The notes under the pieces were generated by a model. The model saw nothing but the letters and a program-made list of their open reading frames with translations, was not told the origin of the DNA and searched no databases. Below, one piece after another: positions 54,915 to 63,994 of a stretch of DNA of 64,000 nt. The translations under genes were made by a program, and so were the position numbers. The stretch is from Flavobacterium cheongpyeongense (GTDB taxonomy: Bacteria; Bacteroidota; Bacteroidia; Flavobacteriales; Flavobacteriaceae): the NCBI RefSeq assembly GCF_003202435.1, contig NZ_QJHK01000004.1, positions 248,001 through 312,000 on the forward strand, given 5' to 3'. How positions within the stretch are numbered: the stretch's first letter is position 1; the number at the start of each line of letters is the position of its first letter.

Positions 54915-57692
54915 TTATCTAAATAAATCTTTATCGAATACCATTCTGATAGCATCTGCATGGCGGCGTTTTGCACGTGTATAACTTCCGGCAGCCGGAG
55001 CAGAATATGCTTTTAGTGAAGCCAGTCTCCATTTTACAAGATCAAAGTTCATTAACATAAAGCTATAAGCTCCCATGTTTTTAGGCTCTTCCTGTGCCCA
55101 AACATAATCATCTGCTTTTGGATAGTTGGAGATGATTTCTTTGATTTGCTCAACAGGGAAAGGGAATAATTGCTCTACACGAACAACTGCAACGTCATTT
55201 CTTCCGTTGTTTTCTCTTTCTGCAACAATATCGTAGTAGAATTTACCTGTACAGAAAACTAAAGTTTTAACTTTCTTTTTATCTACTGTATTGTCATCAA
55301 TAGTTTCCTGGAAGCTTCCATTTGCTAATTCATCTACTGAAGAAACGCATCTTGGATCACGCAATAAACTTTTTGGAGAGAAAACGACCAAAGGTTTACG
55401 GAAATTCGTTTTCATCTGTCTTCTCAACAGGTGGAAGAAGTTCGCTGGTGTTGTACAATCAGCAACATACATATTGTGTCTTGCGCAAAGCTGTAAATAA
55501 CGCTCCATTCTTGCTGAAGAGTGCTCAGCTCCCTGACCTTCATATCCATGTGGCAATAATAAAACAATACCGTTTTGATTGTTCCATTTGTCTTCACCAC
55601 AAGAAATATACTGGTCAATCATAATTTGGGCTCCATTAGAGAAATCTCCAAATTGTGCTTCCCAGATCGTTAAAGCATTTGGATTTGCCAAAGCATAACC
55701 GTAATCAAATCCTAAAACACCGTATTCTGATAAAAGGGAATTGAAAACACCGAATTTTCCTTTTTTGTTTTCGATATTGTTCAATAAGATTACTTCCTCT
55801 TCAGAATCTTCAACTTTAACCACAGCATGACGGTGTGAGAAAGTACCACGTTCAACATCCTGACCCGAAATTCTAACATCGAATCCTTCTGTTAAAAGTG
55901 AACCATAAGCTAAAGCCTCTGCTGTTCCCCAGTCAAGAGTATTATTGTCATAACCAACTTTTCTGTCAGATACAATTTTATTGATTTTATTGATGAATTT
56001 TTTATCCGAAGGTAACGTTGAAATTGTATTGATAATTGAATCCAACCCTTTTTTGTCGAAAGTAGTATCGATCTTTTTCAGCATCACATCATCAGAAACC
56101 TGTTGGAATCCTTTCCATTCATTTTGCATAAATGGTGTAATGATTGTCAACGCCTTTTTACGGGATGCTTCTAAGTTATGTTCAAGATCTGCCTTGTATT
56201 CTTTTTCAATTGTGTTTACATAATTAGCATCGATAACTCTTTCTGATAAAAGCTTTTCTGCATAAATATCTCTTGGGTTTTGATGTTTTGCAATGATTTT
56301 GTATAAAACCGGCTGTGTAAAACGAGGCTCATCCCCTTCATTATGACCATATTTTCTGTATCCTAATAAATCGATAAATACGTCACGTCCGAACTCCATT
56401 CTGTAATCTAATGCAAAAGATACAGCGTGTACAACCGCTTCTGCGTCATCAGCATTTACGTGTAATACAGGCGAAAGTGTTACTTTGGCAACATCTGTAC
56501 AATAAGTTGATGAACGGGCGTCTAAATAGTTTGTGGTGAAACCAACCTGGTTGTTGATTACGATATGAATGGTACCTCCGGTTTTGTAACCGTCTAATTG
56601 CGCCATCTGGATAATTTCATAAAGTAAACCTTGTCCTGCGATTGCAGCGTCTCCGTGAACGGCGATTGGTAATACTTTTGAAAAATCATCAGCATAATAT
56701 TTGTCTTGTTTTGCTCTTGTGATTCCTTCAATAACAGCTCCAACGGTTTCTAAATGCGAAGGGTTTGGTGCTAAATTAATATTGATGCTTTTTCCTGATC
56801 TTGTTTTTTTGTCGGCAGTAAGTCCTAAGTGGTATTTTACGTCACCATCAAAGTATTCCTGATCGTAATCTTTACCATCAAATTCGCTAAAGATATCCTG
56901 AGTAGATTTTCCGAAGATGTTTGCCAAAACGTTCAAACGACCACGGTGAGCCATTCCCATTACAAACTGCTCTACTCCTTTTTCGGCAGCTTTTTCAATT
57001 AAGGCATCCAAAGCAGGAATAATAGTTTCTCCACCTTCTAATGAAAATCGTTTTTGCCCTACATATTTTGTATGCAAAAAGTTTTCGAAAGAAACGGCTT
57101 CATTTAATTTATTAAGGATAGTTTGTTTTTCTTCTGTAGAGAAATTTGGCTGATTGTTGTTAACGCCTAGTTTATCCTGAATCCATTTTACAACACCAGG
57201 GTTCCTGATGTACATATATTCAACACCAATATGCTGGCAGTAAATTGCTTTAAGACGGGTAATAATATCCTGCAAAGAGCATGGAGCAACACCAATAACC
57301 TGAGCCGCGTCAAAAACTGTAGCAAGGTCTGCAGTTGTTAGTCCAAAGTTTTCAATATCCAGCGTTGGAGATGAAGTTCTGCGGTCGCGAACCGGATTGG
57401 TTTTAGTGAACAAATGACCACGTGTGCGGTAGCCATCAATCAATTTCAATACGTTAAATTCTTTTTGTAATTTTTCAGAAACTTTACTGTAATCTGTGTT
57501 GTCGCTTGTTGTTACATACTCAACAATCTGCTGCACAGGATTTTCATCATTATAAGTAGTCATTCCAAAGTCAAAGCCCTGAAAAAAACTTCTCCAGCTT
57601 GGCTCAACGCTGTCTGGGTTTACTAAATATTGATCGTATAATTGTGCAAAAAACTCGGTATGCGCTGCATTTAAAAATGAAAACCTATCCAT
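54915..57692 (-). CDS. sucA: 2-oxoglutarate dehydrogenase E1
   Basis: A 925-aa thiamine diphosphate enzyme that decarboxylates 2-oxoglutarate and passes the succinyl unit to E2. The N-terminal FLNAAHTEFFAQLYDQYL segment, VMGMAHRGRLNVLANIF, the ThDP-binding GDAAIAGQGLLYE stretch near residue 345 and the HNEGDEP metal-binding region are all present. Full length. With sucB it forms an operon. A TACTTTTG box (57738-57731) about 40 bases upstream could be its -7 element. Confidence 0.97.
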   Translation of the reverse strand: MDRFSFLNAAHTEFFAQLYDQYLVNPDSVEPSWRSFFQGFDFGMTTYNDENPVQQIVEYVTTSDNTDYSKVSEKLQKEFNVLKLIDGYRTRGHLFTKTNPVRDRRTSSPTLDIENFGLTTADLATVFDAAQVIGVAPCSLQDIITRLKAIYCQHIGVEYMYIRNPGVVKWIQDKLGVNNNQPNFSTEEKQTILNKLNEAVSFENFLHTKYVGQKRFSLEGGETIIPALDALIEKAAEKGVEQFVMGMAHRGRLNVLANIFGKSTQDIFSEFDGKDYDQEYFDGDVKYHLGLTADKKTRSGKSININLAPNPSHLETVGAVIEGITRAKQDKYYADDFSKVLPIAVHGDAAIAGQGLLYEIIQMAQLDGYKTGGTIHIVINNQVGFTTNYLDARSSTYCTDVAKVTLSPVLHVNADDAEAVVHAVSFALDYRMEFGRDVFIDLLGYRKYGHNEGDEPRFTQPVLYKIIAKHQNPRDIYAEKLLSERVIDANYVNTIEKEYKADLEHNLEASRKKALTIITPFMQNEWKGFQQVSDDVMLKKIDTTFDKKGLDSIINTISTLPSDKKFINKINKIVSDRKVGYDNNTLDWGTAEALAYGSLLTEGFDVRISGQDVERGTFSHRHAVVKVEDSEEEVILLNNIENKKGKFGVFNSLLSEYGVLGFDYGYALANPNALTIWEAQFGDFSNGAQIMIDQYISCGEDKWNNQNGIVLLLPHGYEGQGAEHSSARMERYLQLCARHNMYVADCTTPANFFHLLRRQMKTNFRKPLVVFSPKSLLRDPRCVSSVDELANGSFQETIDDNTVDKKKVKTLVFCTGKFYYDIVAERENNGRNDVAVVRVEQLFPFPVEQIKEIISNYPKADDYVWAQEEPKNMGAYSFMLMNFDLVKWRLASLKAYSAPAAGSYTRAKRRHADAIRMVFDKDLFR

Positions 57693-57810
57693 AATATTTG
57701 AGTGAATATACTTTTTGTTATATAGAATGGCAAAAGTACAACAAACGATATTATTTAAATGATTTTTTTACGTACTTTTACGTAAAAATTTGTTAAAAAT
57801 AGCCTAAACT

Positions 57811-58365
57811 ATGAAGAAAATTCATCTTTCAATCGTTTTCAAATCATTTTTTGTGATTTTGGTTAGCCTGTTTTCAAATGATACTATTGCACAAGATCAA
57901 AACAATGTAATCGATAACAATAATCAATTTTGGGACAAAGTACAATTTGGCGGCGGATTGGGTCTTGGAATTGGTTCCGGCTATACTGATATTTCTGTAA
58001 TGCCAAGCGCTATTTATAATGTGAACGAAATTGTCGCAGTTGGATTAGGACTGCAGTTTGGCTATTTATCTTCTAAAAACCAATATCATTCTTACATATA
58101 TGGGGGGAACCTTGTCGGATTAGTAAACCCCATTCCCGAAATGCAGTTATCTGCTGAACTGGAACAAGTAAGGGTTAATACAAAATATGAACGCCTTGAT
58201 AACTTACCTGGCTATTCAGATAATTACTGGAACACGGCACTATATCTTGGTGCTGGTTACAGAACCGGAAGCGTAACTGTAGGTGGTCGCTATGATGTTT
58301 TATTTAATGAAAAAAGAAGTTTGTACGGATCTGCGTTTATGCCTTTTGTGAGGGTTTATTTCTAA
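57811..58365 (+). CDS. Small outer-membrane beta-barrel protein
   Basis: A 184-aa protein with a signal peptide (about 1-28, ending in TIAQ) and a GLGLGIGSGYTDISVMPSAIY pattern, then repeated amphipathic strands (VGLGLQFGYLSSKN, TALYLGAGYRTG) and the C-terminal PFVRVYF ending in Phe. This is a single small barrel. It is divergent from sucA; homologues near sucA have sometimes been labelled as decarboxylases, which the sequence does not support. Confidence 0.75.
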   Translation: MKKIHLSIVFKSFFVILVSLFSNDTIAQDQNNVIDNNNQFWDKVQFGGGLGLGIGSGYTDISVMPSAIYNVNEIVAVGLGLQFGYLSSKNQYHSYIYGGNLVGLVNPIPEMQLSAELEQVRVNTKYERLDNLPGYSDNYWNTALYLGAGYRTGSVTVGGRYDVLFNEKRSLYGSAFMPFVRVYF

Positions 58366-58402
58366 AAAGTTGCTAAGGTTCTGAGATGCTAAGATTCTAA
58401 GT
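58366..58402. repeat. Degenerate repeat between barrel and lipoprotein genes
   Basis: Two variants of 'gctaagnttctgag' (gttgctaaggttctgag, atgctaagattctaag) in tandem. No ORF. Confidence 0.45.
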
Positions 58403-58420
58403 TTATTTAAACCTGAAAAT

Positions 58421-58999
58421 TTGAAAAAATATATCTTTATAATTACAGCTATAATCATTTCTAGTTGTAATAATTCTAAAAAGGAAAATACTAATAATAA
58501 AAAGGTTGTAAAGAAAGAATTACGACCTTTTTTTGATTCTGATGAAATCAATCATTATTATTTGAATTTTTCGGAGGAAGATTTTATGAAAATTATGATG
58601 AAAGAGAAGAATACTCCAAAAGAATTAGAGTTTATAGATTTATTCGTTCATCATTTTCCAGACACCATTCCAAAAGAAAATTTCGAAAAAATTCTATTGA
58701 ATTATAACTACAAAAAATCAAATTTATCGCTTAAACAGCAGAAAGAGATTGAAAATGTGTTTAGTGAAAAAGATTCATTGCAAGATGCTTTCGCCGCCTG
58801 TGCAGCAGAATATCGCGATATTTTTATTTTTAAAAAGAAAAAAGAAACGGTAGGAATAGTTAAGATGTGCTTCAAATGCGGCCGCGTTCAATTTGTAGGG
58901 AATAAAATTGATACCGAAGGTTTTGGCCTTTGGACTGAGTTAGATAAACTACGAAAAATCGTAAGACCTGAAAATTATAGTATTTTAATAAACAATTAA
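58421..58999 (+). CDS. Lipoprotein of unknown function
   Basis: A 192-aa protein with a TTG start and lipoprotein signal (MKKYIFIITAIIISSCNNSKK, lipobox ISSC). No named domain is recognised; a CAAEYRDIFIF region and a VKMCFKCGRVQFVG stretch (CFKC pair) are the most distinctive parts. The mature protein is likely in the periplasm. No clear operon relation: the next gene is on the opposite strand. Confidence 0.65.
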   Translation: MKKYIFIITAIIISSCNNSKKENTNNKKVVKKELRPFFDSDEINHYYLNFSEEDFMKIMMKEKNTPKELEFIDLFVHHFPDTIPKENFEKILLNYNYKKSNLSLKQQKEIENVFSEKDSLQDAFAACAAEYRDIFIFKKKKETVGIVKMCFKCGRVQFVGNKIDTEGFGLWTELDKLRKIVRPENYSILINN

Positions 59000-59001
59000 T
59001 G

Positions 59002-59355
59002 TTACTTGTAATAATTCCTGAACCAAACTTTCTGCCATTCCCTCTTTAAAATTAAAAAAGAAACCTGCTCAGCAAGAACAACCAAATCTGATCCGTCCAG
59101 TTGTTTGATTTCGTTTTCCGGAACATCAATTATATAGAGGAGATTCAGATATTCAGCAAATTTGTACTGAATCATTCGGTAAATTTTTTCGTGAAGCTGG
59201 ATTTTTAATTCTTCAGGCACAATACTTAATGGGAAATCAATTCCCTCATTTGCCAGATTAAAATCTTTATTAAGCTGTTCTACTAATTTAAGGTATAAAG
59301 AATCTTTTTGAGCTTCTTCAAATAACAAATCGGTATTTAAGGGGGAAACATACAT
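59002..59355 (-). CDS. Conserved hypothetical cytoplasmic protein
   Basis: A 117-aa mostly helical protein starting MYVSPLNTDLLFEEAQ; I chose this ATG because the frame extension of 12 codons upstream is AT-rich and without a promoter-like sequence. No signal peptide, no membrane segment and no recognised motif. It is followed convergently by the lipoprotein gene. I cannot suggest a function. Confidence 0.6.
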   Translation of the reverse strand: MYVSPLNTDLLFEEAQKDSLYLKLVEQLNKDFNLANEGIDFPLSIVPEELKIQLHEKIYRMIQYKFAEYLNLLYIIDVPENEIKQLDGSDLVVLAEQVSFLILKREWQKVWFRNYYK

Positions 59356-59442
59356 AATTTTTTTAATTTCAAAATTCAATGGCAATGGCAAAAATCAATT
59401 TCAATTTCAAAAACTAATTTCAAAAATTAATACCAATGGCAA

Positions 59443-60180
59443 TTAAAACTGATTTCTTATGGTTTTTGATTTCCAGTAATCTACAATTTTAGATAAAAGA
59501 ACATCGCCGCCTGCATAGAAAAAAACAGCTCCCATTGGCGGATTGGCAGCCGGAATTAACCCGAATGTTTTTGGAATCCATTTCCAACATTGAAAATAAG
59601 TCCCCACAAGCTCAATAAATATAACACAAATGGCAATGAAATAATATAAGTTTTGCCATTTTTTTCTCTTCAAAAGCAAAAAGAAAAAGATTCCAAAAAT
59701 GAGTGAAAATATATCTTTCAGGGTAATTCCAACAGATAAAAACAATATCAGAAATCCAATCGCGAAATATTTTTTAAGAGAATGATCGTTTTTAACTGCC
59801 CATTGGGTATACGCATACACATAACCTGAAGCATAAACAATGGCATGACCAAAAGGGACATATAACGGAATAACTGTTGTTCTGTAATGGTACATTCCGA
59901 GTAACGTGCAAAAAATCAATTCGCCTATATATGACAAAAATACCATCACAAACATCAATTTCCTTAAATAAGAACCTGAAAACCAAAAGAAAAAAGAGAA
60001 ATAAAGTATGGCTAAAATATTTGTAATTTGACGGCCATCAAAATAATGCGCAGTAAAAGAAACGCTGTCAATTCCTAAAGCGAAAATGGTAAAAAAAGGA
60101 AAACAAGCAGCAAAAAACAATTGCTTTTTGGCATCATAATTTTTGTCATTAAAGAAAACCGAATCGACTATGGCATTCAT
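59443..60180 (-). CDS. Multi-pass membrane protein of unknown function
   Basis: A 245-aa protein with about seven or eight predicted membrane helices (for example FFAACFPFFTIFALGI, ILAILYFSFFFWFSG, KYFAIGFLILFLSV) and conserved-looking loops (ELIFCTLLGMYHYR, VELVGTYFQCWKWIPK type). I do not recognise the family. It lies 13 bases after the polyprenyl synthase gene on the same strand, so a role linked with isoprenoid or carotenoid membranes is possible but only contextual. Confidence 0.65.
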   Translation of the reverse strand: MNAIVDSVFFNDKNYDAKKQLFFAACFPFFTIFALGIDSVSFTAHYFDGRQITNILAILYFSFFFWFSGSYLRKLMFVMVFLSYIGELIFCTLLGMYHYRTTVIPLYVPFGHAIVYASGYVYAYTQWAVKNDHSLKKYFAIGFLILFLSVGITLKDIFSLIFGIFFFLLLKRKKWQNLYYFIAICVIFIELVGTYFQCWKWIPKTFGLIPAANPPMGAVFFYAGGDVLLSKIVDYWKSKTIRNQF

Positions 60181-60193
60181 AAATCTTACTGTA

Positions 60194-61168
60194 TTAAACC
60201 TTTCTGCCCATTAGATTTTCGCCAAAAGCTTTCAGAATATTTTTCTTTTGCGCATTGATTGCCATTTTCTCCAGAGTTTCAAAAGCCTTAAAAGTGTATG
60301 TTTCTATTGCTTTCTGAGTTGCCTCTGATGCTCCGGATTCGTTAAAAATCACTTTGGCAATTTCTATTTTGTCCGTATTATCTTCCAATCGTTCACTAAA
60401 GAGTTTTTGTAATTCTGCCGCTTTTTCAGTAGCAGAAAACTCCATCGCTTTTAAGTACAAATAGGTTTTTTTGTTTTCGATAATATCCCCTCCTACTTGT
60501 TTACCAAAAGTTTTGGGATCTCCAAAAGCATCTAAATAATCATCCTGTAATTGAAATGCCAACCCCAAATTAAGTCCGAAATTATAAATTAAATCGGCTT
60601 CTTTTTCAGATGTTTTCGCAACAATTGCACCCATTTTCATAGCTGCAGCAACCAAAACAGCTGTTTTATATTCGATCATTTTCAGATATTCCGGAATGGT
60701 TACATCTGATCGTATTTCAAAATCGACATCCCATTGCTGACCTTCGCAAACTTCAAGTGCTGTTTTGCTGAATAATTTTGCTAAATCCCTGAAAACTGTT
60801 GGCTCGTATTGTTCAAAATATTGATAAGCCAAAATAAGCATCGCATCCCCAGAGAGAATTCCGGTATTCAGATTCCATTTTTCATGTACGGTTTCTTTTC
60901 CTCTGCGTAAAGGCGCATCATCCATAATATCATCATGCACCAACGAAAAATTATGAAAAACTTCTACCGCCATTGCGGCCGGAAGTGCTATTTTATAATT
61001 GGTATCAAAAACTTCTGCCGCCATTAGCGTCAGCACCGGGCGCATCCGTTTGCCGCCAAGTCCTAAAATATATTCAATAGGCTCATAAAGATTTTTGGGC
61101 TCTTTGGTTATGTTTTGGTTCTTTAAATAACTTAAAAAAAAATCCTGGTACTGGCTAATATCGTGCAT
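60194..61168 (-). CDS. Polyprenyl (farnesyl/geranylgeranyl) diphosphate synthase
   Basis: An E-isoprenyl synthase of about 324 aa with the two aspartate-rich motifs, LVHDDIMDD (near residue 80) and LQDDYLDAFGD (near 210). It condenses isopentenyl diphosphate with an allylic primer; product length cannot be read reliably. I chose the ATG at 61168 (MHDISQYQDFFLSYL) because a -7 box TATCTTTG (61202-61195) lies inside the 14-codon upstream extension. The gene is divergent from the YceI gene. Confidence 0.92.
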   Translation of the reverse strand: MHDISQYQDFFLSYLKNQNITKEPKNLYEPIEYILGLGGKRMRPVLTLMAAEVFDTNYKIALPAAMAVEVFHNFSLVHDDIMDDAPLRRGKETVHEKWNLNTGILSGDAMLILAYQYFEQYEPTVFRDLAKLFSKTALEVCEGQQWDVDFEIRSDVTIPEYLKMIEYKTAVLVAAAMKMGAIVAKTSEKEADLIYNFGLNLGLAFQLQDDYLDAFGDPKTFGKQVGGDIIENKKTYLYLKAMEFSATEKAAELQKLFSERLEDNTDKIEIAKVIFNESGASEATQKAIETYTFKAFETLEKMAINAQKKNILKAFGENLMGRKV

Positions 61169-61194
61169 AAAATGAAATTCTGATTTACGAAGTC

Positions 61195-61202
61195 CAAAGA
61201 TA
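61195..61202 (-). promoter_or_regulatory. -7 promoter box of the polyprenyl synthase gene
   Basis: TATCTTTG on the minus strand (matches TAnnTTTG), 26 bases before the chosen ATG. Confidence 0.4.
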
Positions 61203-61298
61203 CAATTCATATACGAATTATTGTTTTTAAAATTTAAATGCTAACCATAATTTACTATTACCTCATTTTTAATCCTTTAAAATTATTTTAAAAAACAT

Positions 61299-61326
61299 GG
61301 AAACTTTTTTGGTATTATGAGTTTCC
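61299..61326. promoter_or_regulatory. Palindromic operator, site 1
   Basis: GGAAAC-N16-GTTTCC, 28 bp. It covers the TTG (-33) element of the yceI promoter. Two more exact copies of the arms with identical spacing lie at 61344 and 61988; TetR-family proteins typically bind such palindromes. Confidence 0.72.
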
Positions 61327-61338
61327 TTTTTATATTTG
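61309..61338 (+). promoter_or_regulatory. Promoter of the yceI-like gene
   Basis: TTG (61309-61311), 19-base spacer, TATATTTG (61331-61338). The two operator copies overlap the upstream box and the transcription start, as expected for repression. Confidence 0.7.
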
Positions 61339-61343
61339 CAAAC

Positions 61344-61371
61344 GGAAACTGAAAACACCATATGAGTTTCC
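61344..61371. promoter_or_regulatory. Palindromic operator, site 2
   Basis: GGAAAC-N16-GTTTCC, 28 bp, starting 5 bases after the -7 box, so it overlaps the predicted transcript start. Confidence 0.72.
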
Positions 61372-61419
61372 ATGTATTTTAAGCGTTTTATAAACTCAAT
61401 TAAATTAAATCAAATATTT

Positions 61420-61941
61420 ATGAGAACAACATGGACCGTAGATTCTAGCCAGTCAGATGTTTTAATAAAAATGAGACATTCGATAATTGCTTATTTGGGA
61501 GGACCTGCAAACAAATTTGATGGCTATGTAAATATCGAGGATAATGAAATTGAAGATGCTTCAGTAGCTTTTTCATTAGATATAAATAATAAAGCAGATA
61601 GTTTTCAGCAAATCGACTCTCATCTGCAACTGAATGATTTATTTAATGTAAACGAACACCCTATTATTAGTTTCAAATCGACCTCTTTTCAAAAAGTAAA
61701 TAATAATATCAACTTTTTTAAAGGAGACTTAACCATAAAAGATGTTACACGAGTTGTAGAACTTGACGCAGAGTTTATTGGTGTTAATAACTATAACGGA
61801 GAGAAAAAAGTTGCTTTTGAAATTAAAGGAGACATTAAACGTCAGGATTTTGGTTTAGACTATAATTCTTACAATCACAACGGAGGATTGGCATTGGGAA
61901 AAGATATCAAACTTATTGCAAATTTAGAATTCAGTATTTAA
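61420..61941 (+). CDS. YceI family lipid-binding protein
   Basis: A 173-aa YceI protein (MRTTWTVDSSQSDVLIKMRHSI, then LGGPANKFDGYVNI). The fold is a lipocalin-like barrel that in known members binds long isoprenoid chains. It has no signal peptide with the start I chose (ATG at 61420), so it would be cytoplasmic; the upstream ATG at 61372 does not add one. The divergent polyprenyl synthase gene and the TetR-type operators support a link with isoprenoid or lipid stress (inference). Confidence 0.88.
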   Translation: MRTTWTVDSSQSDVLIKMRHSIIAYLGGPANKFDGYVNIEDNEIEDASVAFSLDINNKADSFQQIDSHLQLNDLFNVNEHPIISFKSTSFQKVNNNINFFKGDLTIKDVTRVVELDAEFIGVNNYNGEKKVAFEIKGDIKRQDFGLDYNSYNHNGGLALGKDIKLIANLEFSI

Positions 61942-61987
61942 ACCCTACATAATGAATAAGTTAATGTAAAATTATTACAAATATAAT

Positions 61988-62015
61988 GGAAACTTTTTTT
62001 GTAACTTTAGTTTCC
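61988..62015. promoter_or_regulatory. Palindromic operator, site 3
   Basis: GGAAAC-N16-GTTTCC, 28 bp, 33 bases before the tetR ATG. Suggests the regulator controls its own gene and the efflux genes behind it. Confidence 0.72.
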
Positions 62016-62048
62016 TAAATACTTTAGTAATAGAATTTGAAAATTAAA

Positions 62049-62645
62049 ATGAAAGAGAAAATTATTTCAAAAGCAAGTGAATTATTTTTGAAACTGGGTT
62101 TCAAAAGCATCACAATGGATGACATCGCTTGCGAAATGTGCATTTCTAAAAAAACTATTTATAAATACTTCTGTAACAAAGAGGTGTTGATAGAAGAAAG
62201 TATTGCGGTGTTGCATAAAGAGGTACATCAAAGCATTGATGCAATAGTAAAAAAAGATTACAATGCTATTGAAGAAAATTTTGAAATTCGAAAAATGTTC
62301 AAAGAAATGTTCAATAGCGGAGACACCTCTCCAATGTATCAGTTAAAAAAACATTACTCTGAAACCTACAATAAACTAGTTAATAGAGAGATAAACGAAT
62401 GTAATACGGTTTTTAAGCAAAATATCGAAAAAGGAATCCGAGAAGGATTTTACCGATCAGAAATACCCGTAGATAAATATGTGAAATTTTATTACACATT
62501 GATCTTTGAGATAAATGGAAATACGATTTCTGAAAAAGAGGCACAAGATTTAGAATTAGAAGCACTTGAATACCACACCAGAGCAATGTCGACTCCCTTA
62601 GGGATTCTAGAATTAGAAAAACAACTTAAAAAAATTATTACTTAA
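62049..62645 (+). CDS. TetR/AcrR family transcriptional regulator
   Basis: A 198-aa protein with the N-terminal TetR helix-turn-helix: KIISKASELFLKLGFKSI, MDDIACEMCISKKTIYKYFCNKEVL (about residues 5-45). The helical ligand-binding C-terminal part is diverse, as usual. I use the ATG at 62049; a TTG lies four codons upstream. It is followed 14 bases on by a TolC-family gene, so it probably controls an efflux operon. The three palindromes nearby are candidate operators. Confidence 0.93.
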   Translation: MKEKIISKASELFLKLGFKSITMDDIACEMCISKKTIYKYFCNKEVLIEESIAVLHKEVHQSIDAIVKKDYNAIEENFEIRKMFKEMFNSGDTSPMYQLKKHYSETYNKLVNREINECNTVFKQNIEKGIREGFYRSEIPVDKYVKFYYTLIFEINGNTISEKEAQDLELEALEYHTRAMSTPLGILELEKQLKKIIT

Positions 62646-62659
62646 ATATTCATCAATCT

Positions 62660-63994
62660 ATGAAAAAAATCATTCTTATATTTTTGTGTACAATTGGTCT
62701 GTCGGCCAATGCACAGGTCACCACTTTAACTCTGAAAGATGCTGTTAATTATGCACTGCAAAATAAAGCTGATGCCAAAAAAGCAAAATTAGACGTTGAA
62801 AACAGCGAATACCAAATTCAGGAAGTTCGTTCAAGAGCTTTACCTCAAATTTCGGCTAACGGAAATTTAACTCATAATCCTATCTTACAGACAAGTGTAA
62901 TTGACGGGGGTTCTTTTGGACAGCCTGGAACTACTATTCAGGCAAATTTTGGACAAAAATGGACCTCTGGAGCGGGAGTTTCATTAACACAGGCTTTGTT
63001 TGACCAATCTGTTTTTACAGGTTTAAAAGCTGCTAAATCTACCCGTCAATTCTATCAGATCAATGATCAGTTAACAGAGGAACAAATAATTGAAAGAGTA
63101 GCAAACAACTATTATCAGGTATATGTTCAACGTCAGAAATTAATTTTATTAGACAGCAATTATGTCAATACTACTAAAGTTCGTGACATTATTAAAGGGC
63201 AATTTGATAACGGACTGGCAAAAAAAATCGATTTGGACAGAGTAAATGTAAAACTGTCAAACATCAGCACGCAACGTCAGCAAATCTTGAATGCCGTACA
63301 GTTACAGGAAAATGCTTTGAAATTTTATATGGGAATGCCTATGGAAACTCAAATCGAGATTCCACAATCTGAATTTGAAGTAACTCCGGCTGCATTAAGC
63401 GAAGCTCCTAATACTGCAAATAGAACTGAGTATCTGCTTTTGAAAAAACAGGAGGAATTATTAGTATTTCAGAAAAAATCAGTTGAAGCAGAATATTACC
63501 CAACTCTTTCTTTGTCTGCGGGATATAATTATATAGGACAGGGGCCTGAAATACCTTTGTTTGCAAAACCTGCAGATGGTGTATATTGGTCTGATTACGC
63601 ATCAGTTGGTTTGAATTTAAAAGTACCCATTTTTACAGGATTTGGCACCCGTGCCAAGGTAAGACAGGCAGATGTAAAAATCAGATCACTTCAGGAGAAT
63701 ATTAAAGATACCCAACTTTCACTTGATTTAGAATACAAAAATGCGACGACTCAAATTCAGAATAGTTTGATTACAATTGAAAATCAAAAAGAGAATATGA
63801 CTCTGGCAGAAGAAATTCTGAATAACACGAAAAATAATTATTTACAAGGACTGGCTTCATTAACAGATTTATTAGATGCAGAAAATGCATCGATAGAAGC
63901 ACAAAACAATTATACCGCAGCTATATTAGATTACAAATTAGCTGAAGTAGCACTTATCAAATCAAAAGGCGAACTAAAAACTCTTATTAAATAA
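62660..63994 (+). CDS. TolC family outer-membrane efflux protein
   Basis: A 444-aa outer-membrane factor (signal peptide MKKIILIFLCTIGLSANAQ) with two OEP repeat halves (roughly 25-220 and 235-440), long helical stretches and the usual pattern of coiled coils. It forms the trimeric exit duct of tripartite pumps. The stop is within the window, but the expected membrane-fusion and RND transporter genes would lie after the window's end. Confidence 0.92.
   Translation: MKKIILIFLCTIGLSANAQVTTLTLKDAVNYALQNKADAKKAKLDVENSEYQIQEVRSRALPQISANGNLTHNPILQTSVIDGGSFGQPGTTIQANFGQKWTSGAGVSLTQALFDQSVFTGLKAAKSTRQFYQINDQLTEEQIIERVANNYYQVYVQRQKLILLDSNYVNTTKVRDIIKGQFDNGLAKKIDLDRVNVKLSNISTQRQQILNAVQLQENALKFYMGMPMETQIEIPQSEFEVTPAALSEAPNTANRTEYLLLKKQEELLVFQKKSVEAEYYPTLSLSAGYNYIGQGPEIPLFAKPADGVYWSDYASVGLNLKVPIFTGFGTRAKVRQADVKIRSLQENIKDTQLSLDLEYKNATTQIQNSLITIENQKENMTLAEEILNNTKNNYLQGLASLTDLLDAENASIEAQNNYTAAILDYKLAEVALIKSKGELKTLIK

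Noticed and set aside
57811..58365. Alpha-ketoglutarate decarboxylase, a label such genes next to sucA can carry
   Set aside because: The sequence is a small signal-peptide-bearing outer-membrane barrel with no catalytic motif of a decarboxylase.
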